Origin: Discostella pseudostelligera | Lineage: Eukaryota > Bacillariophyta > Thalassiosirophyceae > Thalassiosirales > Thalassiosiraceae | Direction of reading: 5' to 3' | DNA: 54,055 bases | NCBI GenBank assembly: GCA_036940085.1 | Contig: JALLBK010000300.1 | Span: forward strand, 1-54,055 | Shown: piece after piece, positions 29,516 to 38,889 of the stretch | Layout of the letters: the number at the start of each line of letters is the position of its first letter | How positions within the stretch are numbered: the stretch's first letter is position 1 | Translations under genes and position numbers: made by a program | The notes under the pieces: model-generated | Databases searched by the model: none | The model's input: the letters and a program-made list of their open reading frames with translations, nothing else | What the model was told of the DNA's origin: nothing

Positions 29516-31642
29516 ATGCAGAGCGGCGCAACCAGAGGAGCGTCAGCATCATCGATGTCGTCGCGTCTGCCGCACAACGACGCCGATCTCGAATCCTTCA
29601 TTAACGCCATATCTAATCTTCCCGCCGAGGAGTGGCAGAAGCGCATATTCGCACTGAAAAGTCTCGTGGACTCCATTCCTGATTACTCCACTACTGCGAC
29701 AAATAGTGAGCATTGCAATGATGACAACAACAATGATGATGATAACGATGCTGCAGTCAATGGGCAACGTAGAAGTATTCCGTGGTATCGATCTAGTGTC
29801 TCAGTGCGGCGAGTATCCTTCCCATTACGATCATTGCTCCTTGACGCAAGGTCGGCGGTGGTAAAAGATGCAACAGAATTAATTAAGCAACTTATGGTGG
29901 TGAAATTGCAGCCTCGGCCTGCTTCATCAATTCCAACGAGTTCACTTGATGAGAAAGTTACTACAGACCACAATACATGTGATGGAGGCTTGGGGACAAT
30001 CAACAATGGCGGTGGCAGGTCAATGCAACAATATATTAAACAACAACAATCGCCACCAGCATTTGTGGGGCGTTTGCTCTTCAAAGACATACTGCCCGCC
30101 ATACTCGATCTATCAAAACAAACTGTCAAGGTAATTCGGACCTATGGCGTCAACATGACCATTGACATTTTGCCACACTGTCGTGTCAAGTCGATTATAC
30201 CAATATTACTCGAAAGGATGAAGACACATATTAATCGTACTGTGAGAGAAGATTGCACCAGATATTTGCGGTGTGTATTGGAAACATGGCCGACGGATGG
30301 GCACACTATATCCGATGGAGACATCAGCTCTGGAATTAGCCGCGTAGATGAAAGTCTTTCATTGGATTCTGCAAAGCAAATAGGATTTGGATTGGGTAAT
30401 TCTCTCTCGGATTCGGCAAAACCAGTCCGTGATGAGGCCAGGCGTGGATTTCAAGTACTCTTCACCAGATTAAGACCGGTATGGGATGATGTCATGAGAG
30501 CAGGCGCCGTACGCGACATGCGGTTGCGAAAGAAGTTAATGGATGCAGCAGCAGTAGTATTAACCACCTCTGGCTCGGATGGAAATTTGTTCGATGATCT
30601 GGCATCGGTGGGGGATATGTCATTGAATAGCGCTGTTAGTGGACTCTCTCACGCCAGTTATCGGAGTAACATGTCGCATCGATCACATGTCTCACGAGGC
30701 ATTATGGGAAGTAATGGAGTGCCATCTGTGATTGGCACACCCAAAGTTAGTCCTAGGGCGCGATCGAGGATAGGGAGTAGTTTGCAAACAAATTCTCCGA
30801 GGTACATGCAAGGCACTGGATCATCGGCTGGGAAGGTACATGTCAAAGAGGCATCAGACAAATACTCTGCAAACCAGTACGTGACATCAACAGGACATGT
30901 GCTATCGACGCCAAGCCCACGAAGGGGGAAGTTGTCGAAGCCAGTTGGTCTGTATGGAGTGAACGAGGCTATCCCGACGCCACAACAACCGTTTGCATCC
31001 CTCTTACAAACGCCTAGTCGGCAAATGACCCCCGAATCTAGCCATACACCGTGCAAAATTCTTAGAAAGAGACTCAGCCGACGAATCTCGGGGATTAAAC
31101 CTGGAGGTTATGAGCATGCCCAATCTTCCCCAACCTATTTGAGCAGCATTGATGAGACTGAAGATTGCAATGAGCAAGTTACACCATCGGTAATCAACGA
31201 CATCCATTCGTCTGAAATTGCCAACGTGGCGTTGGAAGTAATTGCAGCTCATTTATCTCATCTCGAACAGATTGAATCTCTCATTACCAGAGAGAAAGAT
31301 TTGCTACTAGGTCTGAATAAGCAGTTGGGAATTCCAATTACTAATAGGATGATGACCTCGGATCTTGCATGCAGCCTCTCATCGCTTTCCGAAGAGCAAG
31401 TCTGTGATTATTTTGAGTCGGTTCACATGGTCGTAGACAAGCAGAGGAACTCTTCGGAGGAATTGTTAAGGGAGATGGAGCGAATAAGTCAAGGTGGCGT
31501 ATCAAGTGAAAACGACGTTGAATGCCAAAAATCAATGAATGGACAGAATTCGCCACAATCAACATTGCTTGGCAGCGAACGAGAACAAGGAATTCAGAGA
31601 AATCTGAAGGACGAATTTGTTGCATCCATCTCGAAAGAATAA
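29516..31642 (+). CDS. CLASP-like microtubule-binding protein (TOG domain)
   Basis: Single-exon protein of 708 aa starting at ATG 29516 (MQSGATRG). Residues about 20-350 form a CLASP-N/TOG-type HEAT array: AEEWQKRIFALKSLVDSIPD, SFPLRSLLLDARSAVVKDA, FKDILPAILDLSKQTVKVIR, KSIIPILLERMKTHINRTVR and LSDSAKPVRDEARRGFQVL. CLASPs bind tubulin and promote microtubule rescue during mitosis and polarity. Behind this is a basic, Ser/Pro-rich disordered region (SPRARSRIGSS, RKRLSRRISGIKPGG) and a C-terminal helical part (ALEVIAAHLSHLEQIESLI). Animal and plant CLASPs are about 1400-1500 aa with two or three TOG domains; here only one is evident, so this is a short form. The upstream in-frame codons lack an ATG. 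Confidence 0.85.
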   Translation: MQSGATRGASASSMSSRLPHNDADLESFINAISNLPAEEWQKRIFALKSLVDSIPDYSTTATNSEHCNDDNNNDDDNDAAVNGQRRSIPWYRSSVSVRRVSFPLRSLLLDARSAVVKDATELIKQLMVVKLQPRPASSIPTSSLDEKVTTDHNTCDGGLGTINNGGGRSMQQYIKQQQSPPAFVGRLLFKDILPAILDLSKQTVKVIRTYGVNMTIDILPHCRVKSIIPILLERMKTHINRTVREDCTRYLRCVLETWPTDGHTISDGDISSGISRVDESLSLDSAKQIGFGLGNSLSDSAKPVRDEARRGFQVLFTRLRPVWDDVMRAGAVRDMRLRKKLMDAAAVVLTTSGSDGNLFDDLASVGDMSLNSAVSGLSHASYRSNMSHRSHVSRGIMGSNGVPSVIGTPKVSPRARSRIGSSLQTNSPRYMQGTGSSAGKVHVKEASDKYSANQYVTSTGHVLSTPSPRRGKLSKPVGLYGVNEAIPTPQQPFASLLQTPSRQMTPESSHTPCKILRKRLSRRISGIKPGGYEHAQSSPTYLSSIDETEDCNEQVTPSVINDIHSSEIANVALEVIAAHLSHLEQIESLITREKDLLLGLNKQLGIPITNRMMTSDLACSLSSLSEEQVCDYFESVHMVVDKQRNSSEELLREMERISQGGVSSENDVECQKSMNGQNSPQSTLLGSEREQGIQRNLKDEFVASISKE

Positions 31643-31835
31643 ACAGCAATTTTCCAAGCTCTCAGCTGCGCCCTTTTACATTTTAATACCGCATTCCAAT
31701 GATGGATTGACATAAATCTGCGTAAACTAAGAGTATGTATTTTCACAATTGAACTGCTTGTAGATATTTTGCCAAGGCAATATATTTCTTATCATTAGTG
31801 TTGGTTACTAAGATTAGTCTTTTCTATCGGTGCCC

Positions 31836-33892
31836 CTACTCATGGCGCAAAGGTGTTTCCTCGCTCACTAGTTGAAGTGAAGATGTAGATGGCGATAATC
31901 TAGAGGCTGAACGCCTAAAAAAGATGCGGGGCGTGAGCAATCCCAGAAGAAATCCAATCAAACCAGTGATGAGAGAGTAGCTATGCCGTTGTTTCTTGCT
32001 CAAATCCTCATCCACTGGTGGACTTTCCTCATCCACTGGTGGACCTAGGGTATTTGTACTCTCTGGAAAAGTAGGGAACATGGGAAGATCCTTATCACCA
32101 AAGGATTGACCATCTAGCCAACGACTGATCATATCGAGAGCATTCTCGGCTTGATTGATTGGAACGAAGTGGCCAGAATTGTACACAACCACAAACTGGA
32201 GTTTATTGTAGGATTTCACGTGACCAGCAGGTTGTCCATCAATCATCCATTGTTTCCATTTCGTAGTATTTGGATCCATCCAAGCGGTTGCTCCTGACCA
32301 GTGCATAGACTCAATTGCAAGTTCTGTACTTTGTGAGCTACATGCCAAATCAAGGTCGCCGTTGTAAAGTAAAATGTCGATATTTGCGTCGTCAAGCAAC
32401 GCCGCAATGTATGGGACGACCGAATATGGTCGGTCTTTGTCGAGTAGTAAAAGCTCTCTTCGATTGTGTTTGTTGTCTAGGCGTCTTCGTCTCCCAGCTC
32501 CTGGAACACACTGAAGCCAGACTTCATGTTCGTTTGTAGATGGAGCGTTCAGACTTTCTCGGACAGCCGGGTCATTAAAGAATGATGAAACAATTCCTCC
32601 TATAAAATGCCAGAGAAATATGGATGCAAAATACAATGAGTTATGAGAATTGTTGAGTTTGATGCACGAGCACACGTGGACATTTCGTACCCTCATCAAG
32701 AATATCTGGATATGTATCGTATGTGGTTACATCATACATGAATGCACTACCACTTGCTTTCATGACGGCAACAGATATTCCACATTCATCAGGCGTTGTG
32801 AAGGGATGAAATGGCTTCTCACTTGAGTCGAGGATTTGGTTATTCACGCATTCATCCCATTTTGCATACAAACCTCGATAGGATTGCAAGTCAATCATCC
32901 CATGCCACCAGGCGTAATCGATTGTGGTTGGACCTTGTATCTTTGGATCAATCCAGCCGTTGCCGATCGCTGCCCCGCCAAGGTTGATATGCTTCAATGA
33001 TGAACCGCTGTGCGACGTATCAATCAAAAGATTTTGGTTCTGGATGTGAATCATGTGAGCAATGGACGGAATGTACATTCCAGAGTATGATTCTCCGGAT
33101 AAATACAACTTCTTCTCGATCAGATCATCACCAAAAACAGCGTAGACGTTCTGAAGAAATGCATAAAAGGAACTAGCAACGTCTTCTTCGGTGCGTTTAG
33201 TAGCCTTCTTCCCGATCCATTTTTTTGATGCAGTGCTAAAGCCTACGCCACCCTACATTAATATGAGTACATTCAATAAGTCATCCATCACACATATTAC
33301 CTTTCAGTACTGAATCTTTTGATAAAAGAGTACTTACTGGTTGTTCTACAAAAAGCATGGCGGTTTTCTTCGTCCATGCATAGTCGTTTTCTACAAGAGG
33401 CGCTGGGTTGGGCGAAGGAATTCCTGGACGAAACTTTGGTGTTCCTACAGGTCCCATCTCTCCCATCATTCCCACCATGCTCGAACACTTTAAAGAAATG
33501 GTAAATGGTATCGAAAGAAATTGAGAATCGAAAGATTCGTATTAGAACCATCAGCACGGCCAACTCACCCCAGGCCCACCATTCAACCAAATCAGCAATG
33601 TATCATTGCGAAACTGGCTTGCTGATTGATCATTGGCGTCTACATCTGGGCGGAGCAACCAAAAGAAGTACGACGAGAACTCATCATCACCCGTTTCATT
33701 GTCAATAATTCCAGCAGGCATCATACCGGCATGCATCGTACCATGAAATGATTTGAATGCTGGATATCTTTCCTCAAGAAAATCTCGCTTAACCTCGTAG
33801 TCAGCTGCATCTTTCAGCTTGAGTGCTGTTGCTGTTGCAGCCCCAAGGAAGCACATCAGCCAGAGACAATTTTGCATGTTGGACATTGACAT
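31836..33892 (-). CDS. Serine carboxypeptidase (family S10) with C-terminal membrane anchor
   Basis: Four exons (33892-33569, 33487-33338, 33252-32691, 32599-31836; introns 81, 85 and 91 nt) give 599 aa. Splicing restores the hallmark NGGPGCSSM and QPGGVGFS blocks exactly. The catalytic triad is present: Ser in GESYSGMYIP, Asp in YNGDLDLACS and His in YNSGHFVP. These enzymes remove C-terminal residues in vacuole or secretory compartments. A signal peptide (NCLWLMCFLGAATATA) starts the protein. The last 60 residues have a hydrophobic helix (SLITGLIGFLLGLLTP) followed by a basic tail, as in membrane-anchored Kex1-type carboxypeptidases, so it is probably a Golgi or vacuolar membrane enzyme. A short duplicated phrase (PPVDEE/PPVDED) precedes the anchor. 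Confidence 0.93.
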
Positions 33893-34622
33893 AGTTGAAA
33901 AGTATTCAACCCACAGATTTCGGCACCATCACGATGATGAAATCAATATTGAGGTCGTCATAAATTTACTCCAACGCAGTCCAACCACCAACACCAAATA
34001 CCAAATAATCGATGCGATATATTGACGAGCATTGGAGTATTGGTATTGGAGGAGGATTGATGGAAAGCGGGTGCGTGGCTGTCTATGGTGGTGGTGGTGG
34101 TGGTGGTGGTGGTGTGCGTTGCAACGCAGGACGCAGGACAGACCAGATAAAGATTTGGCGGGAACTCAGGTCTCTCGGACCCCGTGCACACAATTCGTAA
34201 ATCCGGCTCGGCAGGGGTTGATGCCTGTCCGTCGCTAGAGTTCGTCACTTTCGAGAGCTTCTCTAGAGTTATTTATCGATTTCGAATGCAACAAATGCAC
34301 GGTACATATCTGAAACAATCCCGAATAGTGAGAGAGTTGAACCCGAAATTCATAGTGTGAGTGGTGATGAGACTAATTTGGACAGATGAACTTCAAGACT
34401 TGTGAAACTTCAACACATCATCCTCAATGAGAAGAGCGATTGCTTCTGCATAATTTCATATCCTTCGTGCAAGATGAGAATCACATTCTTTCTCCTTGAA
34501 ACTAAACCCGAAGGCGGATTATTGATGCGGACTTCAATGATACTCCAACATCAATATCATTACTTCATCTCAACTCAATACCGTCACCATTGCATTTATT
34601 TCAGGATAATAAACCATAAACC
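33893..34622. promoter_or_regulatory. Spacer upstream of the carboxypeptidase with TTTGGCGGGAA
   Basis: The 730 nt hold a (TGG)9 microsatellite at 34086-34112 and TTTGGCGGGAA at 34154-34164, about 260 nt upstream of the carboxypeptidase start. The right-hand half shows only short frames without recognisable content. Confidence 0.4.
34086..34112 (+). repeat. (TGG)9 microsatellite
   Basis: Nine uninterrupted TGG units are visible, followed by TGTG. It lies in a non-coding spacer, so length variation would be tolerated and it could serve as a polymorphic marker. Confidence 0.95.
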
Positions 34623-34859
34623 ATGCTCTTATCATCACCAAGCACTCCTCCCCACCCAGGGAACTCACATTCAACGCAATACTGCGATGATTATCCGACG
34701 ACGCCTCGTCCTCCGAAGAAAAGAATGAAATTGACGCCCGATGACAAGCACATTTTGATGCCATTATCAAATGCAAGCAGCGGCGCCACCGCAGCATTGA
34801 AGATTTCTCTTGCTGATGTTCTCCCACTACCATTTCTCCCCGACGACAGTCGACAATGA
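34623..34859 (+). CDS. Possible small nuclear protein (78 aa), uncertain
   Basis: Open frame of 78 codons with ATG start. It is rich in Pro and Ser, has a basic cluster PRPPKKRMKLTPDDK that would work as a nuclear localisation signal, and ends in a short hydrophobic stretch (ISLADVLPLPFLPDD). No domain is recognised. It sits in the 1.4-kb gap between the carboxypeptidase and the Ser/Arg-rich gene. The overlapping reverse frame (34570-34950) lacks family signals. Only base-composition analysis or transcripts could show whether this is real. Confidence 0.3.
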   Translation: MLLSSPSTPPHPGNSHSTQYCDDYPTTPRPPKKRMKLTPDDKHILMPLSNASSGATAALKISLADVLPLPFLPDDSRQ

Positions 34860-35281
34860 GTCTCGGTCTGACACTGCATGCTGCCTGCTGCCTCTCCTTG
34901 CCTTTTGCTGATTTGAGATTGCTCGTCAAGAAGTGTAGTCGATTACTCAAGATTCCAACAACAAAATAGCTCTCGTTTTAGAGGGACAAGTGCACTTTCC
35001 CATTCAATCCGACACGCGCATTCTTCATAATTCATTGGTACATCGGCATAAATGTAAAATGATACACTGATAAAATTTCATTTTGTATTGTTGCATTGAG
35101 TGTACTATCCATCATGATAACGAGGAAAGTTCAAAGCATGATTAGGAGGATGGATCAAAATCCTGCAAAGAAAGCATGTCATCAATTTCCCCACTAGTCG
35201 CTCTCACCGCCGCATGGAACAGGAGTGCAGTTCAAGCGATGCATCCACCAACACAGGACCTCTCAAAGTTCAAATATAGAG
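34860..35281. other. Gene-poor spacer
   Basis: These 422 nt are A/T-rich with no recognised frame, promoter element or repeat. They probably contain the 3' ends of the flanking transcripts. Confidence 0.4.
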
Positions 35282-37324
35282 TCAACCTCTTCTATGTTGT
35301 TTGCGACGTGTGTCATGATCTCTCGTTGGCACCAATGCCCTGTTTGGCGTACATGTAGACTTGCAACTCCTGCTGCGCGTTGACTTCGCACTCATACTAG
35401 ATTTGACACTTGTAGAAGATTCCTTGCGGGAAGGTGACTTTGCTGAACGCCTTGCAGATCGTGAAGAAGAAATTATATTGCCGTATGCATCGAGGGCAAA
35501 ATCGAAATCAAACATCGGAACTGCAATATCTCGCATGCTAGGAAAAGATGAGCTCACAAAGTGATTGTGACTTGACGACGATAATCGACGTCCTACTCCG
35601 GTTGTGTCCCAGCGACAGCTACTGCAGCTCTTGCTCCTACCGCTACGTACACTAGTGTTTTCAGCAAATGATTTGTGAAGCTTCAATGATGGGTTCATCC
35701 GTTTCAGAAGCTTCTCTCGACCTACTACCTGATGCTGTGAATATTCCGTAGTACTGTAATAACCCTTCTTCCTGGGACAATCCGACGTAGCAGACTTAGA
35801 TTTGGAGATTTTTGTCTGTAACTGCTTCAATCGCCTCATTTCTTCCACGCAACATTCTGGGCAGTTGGCAATCAAATTAGTCCATCCACCCATTAACTTC
35901 TTCTTGCGTAGTTGCACATGAGGATGACGAACGCAGCGCCCTCTGTCATTGCAAAGATTGGTTCTGATCGTCTCATTGGCTTGGCCTAGACTCGACACCT
36001 CCCTGTTATACGGGCGTTTGGGTGATGCGCCATCATGCACAAGTGGAGCCCTGCAAGGAGCGGCACGCGATGTCAGGTAGGCGATGTAATCTGCTGCATC
36101 ATCGTCAAGTTCCTTTTGATTGGGTGGTAAAATCCCTAACGCCCTCTCAGTAATGGAATCAATCCTGCAAAATATGGTGGAGTCAGTTAATGCTTCGGTA
36201 TCCTTAGTGTAAATGCTCTCTGCGGTTTTGCCGGCGGATGATGACCTAGATTTGATCGATTGTGTGGACGATTTCACCATGCGTGCGTCAACACCAGTGG
36301 CACAGCGATGATGGTGATGCCTTCTGCTTTCATGCCGATGGATAAGATCTTCGTTACGATCATAGAAGTGTGGAGTTTCAGTTCGGAGTGATGATGATGT
36401 ACCGGTGGTATGGTTGGCGAGTAATGGATCTCGAGAGATGTTATCATTGCTCGCTGAGCACTGAGGTCTGCGACCGCGGGAAAGAGACCTAATATTGCCA
36501 TCCGTCCCCTCTACCAAGGAAAGTCTCGTATCAAATACACAACTTGACGGAGAAATTTCGTTCATGAATTCCGTCAAAAAGATTCGGGGCGTATCGGATG
36601 ACGGTGATTGATGATGTATTTCTTCTCCGTTGTGCTGTCGTCCCTCAAGTTGATGCCATGTTGGTGAATTCTGCGTTTTGTGCTGTCGTCCCTCAAGTTG
36701 CTGCCATGTTGGTGAATTCTGCGTTTGATCACTAAGTTCCCGAGACACTGAACGTCCACGTGATGACTTCCCTCGTGAACAGACGGCAGCCGATGATCGC
36801 CTATTAGATAATTGAGATCTTTCTAGATTCGATCGTTTCATTTTCATTTCAATTTCAAACAACTTCACCAATTGCCGATCTTCGTCTTTAGTTTCCCTAC
36901 CTCCCTTCAGTCCATCACGAGCTAGATGGCGGGTCATATTCGATGAGCTTCCCAAACATCCGATCTTTCTAGTTGGCTTAGAGATCCGTCGAGATAAGGA
37001 ACCTGCGTTGGTGGCGGGTGTCAAATGCCCAGATGCTCGAGATCGCCCACGTCGATCGCTTCGTCGATCGCTGCATCGAACGTCGCTTCGTTTCAGATAT
37101 TCATTTGTAGCTTCTCTCGAAGGCTCAAGTGACTGTGAACGATGTTGGAATGGAGTTGAATCTCTAATCTCTGACCGCCTACTAGCCCGCATCGAGGGAG
37201 GCAAAGCATCACTTGGGCTATCCATTCGTCTACCCCTTGCCATGAAAGATGCATTCTCATTCCGTCTGCCGCCGCCGACGCCGCTACTACCACTACCACG
37301 AAATCTCTCGCTGTCCGAAATCAT
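35282..37324 (-). CDS. Ser/Arg-rich protein with an HPxVxLRKKK...CPxC motif
   Basis: Single-exon, 680 aa, mostly low-complexity and basic (Ser, Arg, His), predicted disordered. The one ordered-looking block, at about residues 456-500, is CNDRGRCVRHPHVQLRKKK followed by LMGGWTNLIANCPECC and then EEMRRLKQ. From memory, similar Cys/His blocks (C-x-x-HP-x-(I/V)-x-LRKK, then W and CPxC) recur in many diatom proteins of unknown role, possibly as a small zinc-binding fold. Other features are a 16-residue tandem repeat (TQNSPTWHQLEGRQH-type; see 36631-36726) and Ser/Lys-rich C-terminal repeats. There is no signal peptide. Function unknown. Regulation or membrane-cytoskeleton scaffolding is only speculation. 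Confidence 0.7.
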   Translation of the reverse strand: MISDSERFRGSGSSGVGGGRRNENASFMARGRRMDSPSDALPPSMRASRRSEIRDSTPFQHRSQSLEPSREATNEYLKRSDVRCSDRRSDRRGRSRASGHLTPATNAGSLSRRISKPTRKIGCLGSSSNMTRHLARDGLKGGRETKDEDRQLVKLFEIEMKMKRSNLERSQLSNRRSSAAVCSRGKSSRGRSVSRELSDQTQNSPTWQQLEGRQHKTQNSPTWHQLEGRQHNGEEIHHQSPSSDTPRIFLTEFMNEISPSSCVFDTRLSLVEGTDGNIRSLSRGRRPQCSASNDNISRDPLLANHTTGTSSSLRTETPHFYDRNEDLIHRHESRRHHHHRCATGVDARMVKSSTQSIKSRSSSAGKTAESIYTKDTEALTDSTIFCRIDSITERALGILPPNQKELDDDAADYIAYLTSRAAPCRAPLVHDGASPKRPYNREVSSLGQANETIRTNLCNDRGRCVRHPHVQLRKKKLMGGWTNLIANCPECCVEEMRRLKQLQTKISKSKSATSDCPRKKGYYSTTEYSQHQVVGREKLLKRMNPSLKLHKSFAENTSVRSGRSKSCSSCRWDTTGVGRRLSSSSHNHFVSSSFPSMRDIAVPMFDFDFALDAYGNIISSSRSARRSAKSPSRKESSTSVKSSMSAKSTRSRSCKSTCTPNRALVPTRDHDTRRKQHRRG
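36631..36726 (-). repeat. 48-bp tandem repeat, two copies, in coding sequence
   Basis: Copies at 36631-36678 and 36679-36726 differ at a single base and encode a 16-aa unit reading TQNSPTW(Q/H)QLEGRQH plus K or N. Being a multiple of three it keeps the frame. The near identity points to a recent duplication. Confidence 0.95.
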
Positions 37325-37952
37325 TTCTTACAATACTATTGAAAGGACAATTTTCATAATTCTGTGCATGGCAACAACTGATTGCTGTTACCCTGCTGAT
37401 GAGCAGCCCCTCATCATCGGCTGTTTGAAGCATTGGAGTGTGGAATTGGAGTTGGAGGGCGGAGGCCCTCCTCATCCTCATGTTACGGCTCTCATGTTGG
37501 AAGTGGAGAAGAGCTTGTGGGGGAGGCTGGTTGGTTGTGGAGTTTTGTGGAGGTCGTGCGACGATTCCATGGCGGGAACATTGAGATCAAAAAGATATGG
37601 CGGGAACCACAAAAGGACGGAGTTATTCGTCATGGCCAAAACTGGCCGTCGTCCGTCACCCTTCGGAAATGAGAATGGCCGGCCGGCGCGTACAGTGTGG
37701 CGGGAAGGATTGTGGCGGGAAGTCTTCGGCCGGAAGATCGCGGGGGCCCTCCCGCCAATAGTTCTCCACTCTCACACACTCACACTCACATAATCATCAC
37801 CATCTTGCACCGCCCAATACAACTACAACAGTATTCATCGTCTGATCATATTGTCATTGCCACAATATTGCCTCCTTTGAGGAGAGTTTGTCTGCAACTA
37901 CAATAACCTATTCGATTGCCTTTCTCTCGCCCCTCCGCTCTTCGGCAACCAC
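37325..37952. promoter_or_regulatory. Spacer with five TGGCGGGA elements
   Basis: Between the Ser/Arg-rich gene (minus) and the small gene at 37953 (plus). TGGCGGGAA occurs at 37570-37578, 37598-37606, 37698-37706 and 37713-37721, and TCCCGCCA at 37750-37757: the densest cluster in the window. A 261-codon frame crossing it (37008-37793) overlaps the reverse-strand gene and shows no family signals. Confidence 0.55.
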
Positions 37953-38393
37953 ATGAACATCAGCAGTGGCAGCAATATTGAAATACCACAAACACCACAT
38001 CGCATAGACAACTGCAGTGCCAACATCCACAACGGAACTCATCACAGTGACCCAGCGTGGTCACATCATTCACCCCTTAGCTCTCCGTGTCCAACATGCG
38101 GCTCACCCATGAAGATGATCAGGACGGAAGGAAATGAAATGAATGCATATCATCATGGTTGTCAACCACTTTCTGGATTACCACCAACCAAATATATTCA
38201 GGTTCGGATTGACGATGCAGTGGCACAACAGTCTCAACCATGGCGCGGATCGATTCCATTTAAATGCCATGTCATATCTGGGGAGAAGGGAGATCCATTC
38301 ATCGCATTGTCACCACTGTCAACGATAACAATGTCATGTACTGCAGTTGTTGTATATTCGAATGCATTGGAATTTTCTGTGAATATACAATGA
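37953..38393 (+). CDS. Small unknown protein with a CPxC...HHGC cluster
   Basis: Open frame of 146 codons with an ATG, preceded by a dense promoter-element cluster. It begins with a polar His/Asn-rich segment, then CPTCGSPMKMI and YHHGC (possible zinc site), then QVRIDDAVAQQSQPW and a short hydrophobic tail (TITMSCTAVVVYS). It has no recognised homology. It may be one exon of a larger gene or chance coding. Confidence is limited, but the promoter context and cysteine spacing favour a real gene. Confidence 0.45.
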   Translation: MNISSGSNIEIPQTPHRIDNCSANIHNGTHHSDPAWSHHSPLSSPCPTCGSPMKMIRTEGNEMNAYHHGCQPLSGLPPTKYIQVRIDDAVAQQSQPWRGSIPFKCHVISGEKGDPFIALSPLSTITMSCTAVVVYSNALEFSVNIQ

Positions 38394-38889
38394 ATTGGGA
38401 GAGCAATTTGTTGGTTTCACACATCACGATATTGCACTCCGATATAGAAGTGATTATATGGAGTTGGCATACAATCCACACGCGGATGAAGACATCCAGA
38501 TGAGCTTCCACGAATAACACCGTCCCGGCTAGCTCGATGGAAGCTGCATGCTGGAAGCGAAATGGCGGGAAACTGCATAAAATGTGGCGGGAACACCCAA
38601 GATATGGCGGGAGCCACCAAAGATACGGCTGTAGCGGGAAACAGAACAAAATATTGTGGCGGGATGGAGCGCACTCCTTCGTCTGTCGGCGGTTCCATGC
38701 CATTCATCACCAATCAGACAATCACCACCACCGCCACCACCACCGACCTCCAAACCTCTTCAAATTCATTTGCACGCCATCCCATCAACTTTGCTGTCGA
38801 CGAGATGATATGCGTTGGATGGTAACAGCAACGGCGGCACTACAGTATTGCATATTCGTAAGCCGACTGGACCTCTACCAACACCAACA
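38394..38889. promoter_or_regulatory. Spacer with four TGGCGGGA elements
   Basis: Upstream of the RlmI-like methyltransferase. TGGCGGGA elements lie at 38563, 38585, 38605 and 38657, with a GTAGCGGGAA variant at 38631. The last is about 226 nt before the ATG at 38890. No gene is visible. Confidence 0.55.

Noticed and set aside
34570..34950. A 126-codon minus-strand frame
   Set aside because: Rich in Cys, Arg and Ser with no pattern, and it overlaps the slightly more gene-like plus-strand frame.
37008..37793. A 261-codon plus-strand frame
   Set aside because: It overlaps the Ser/Arg-rich gene on the other strand and runs through promoter elements. Its sequence is Arg/Leu-rich without any domain.
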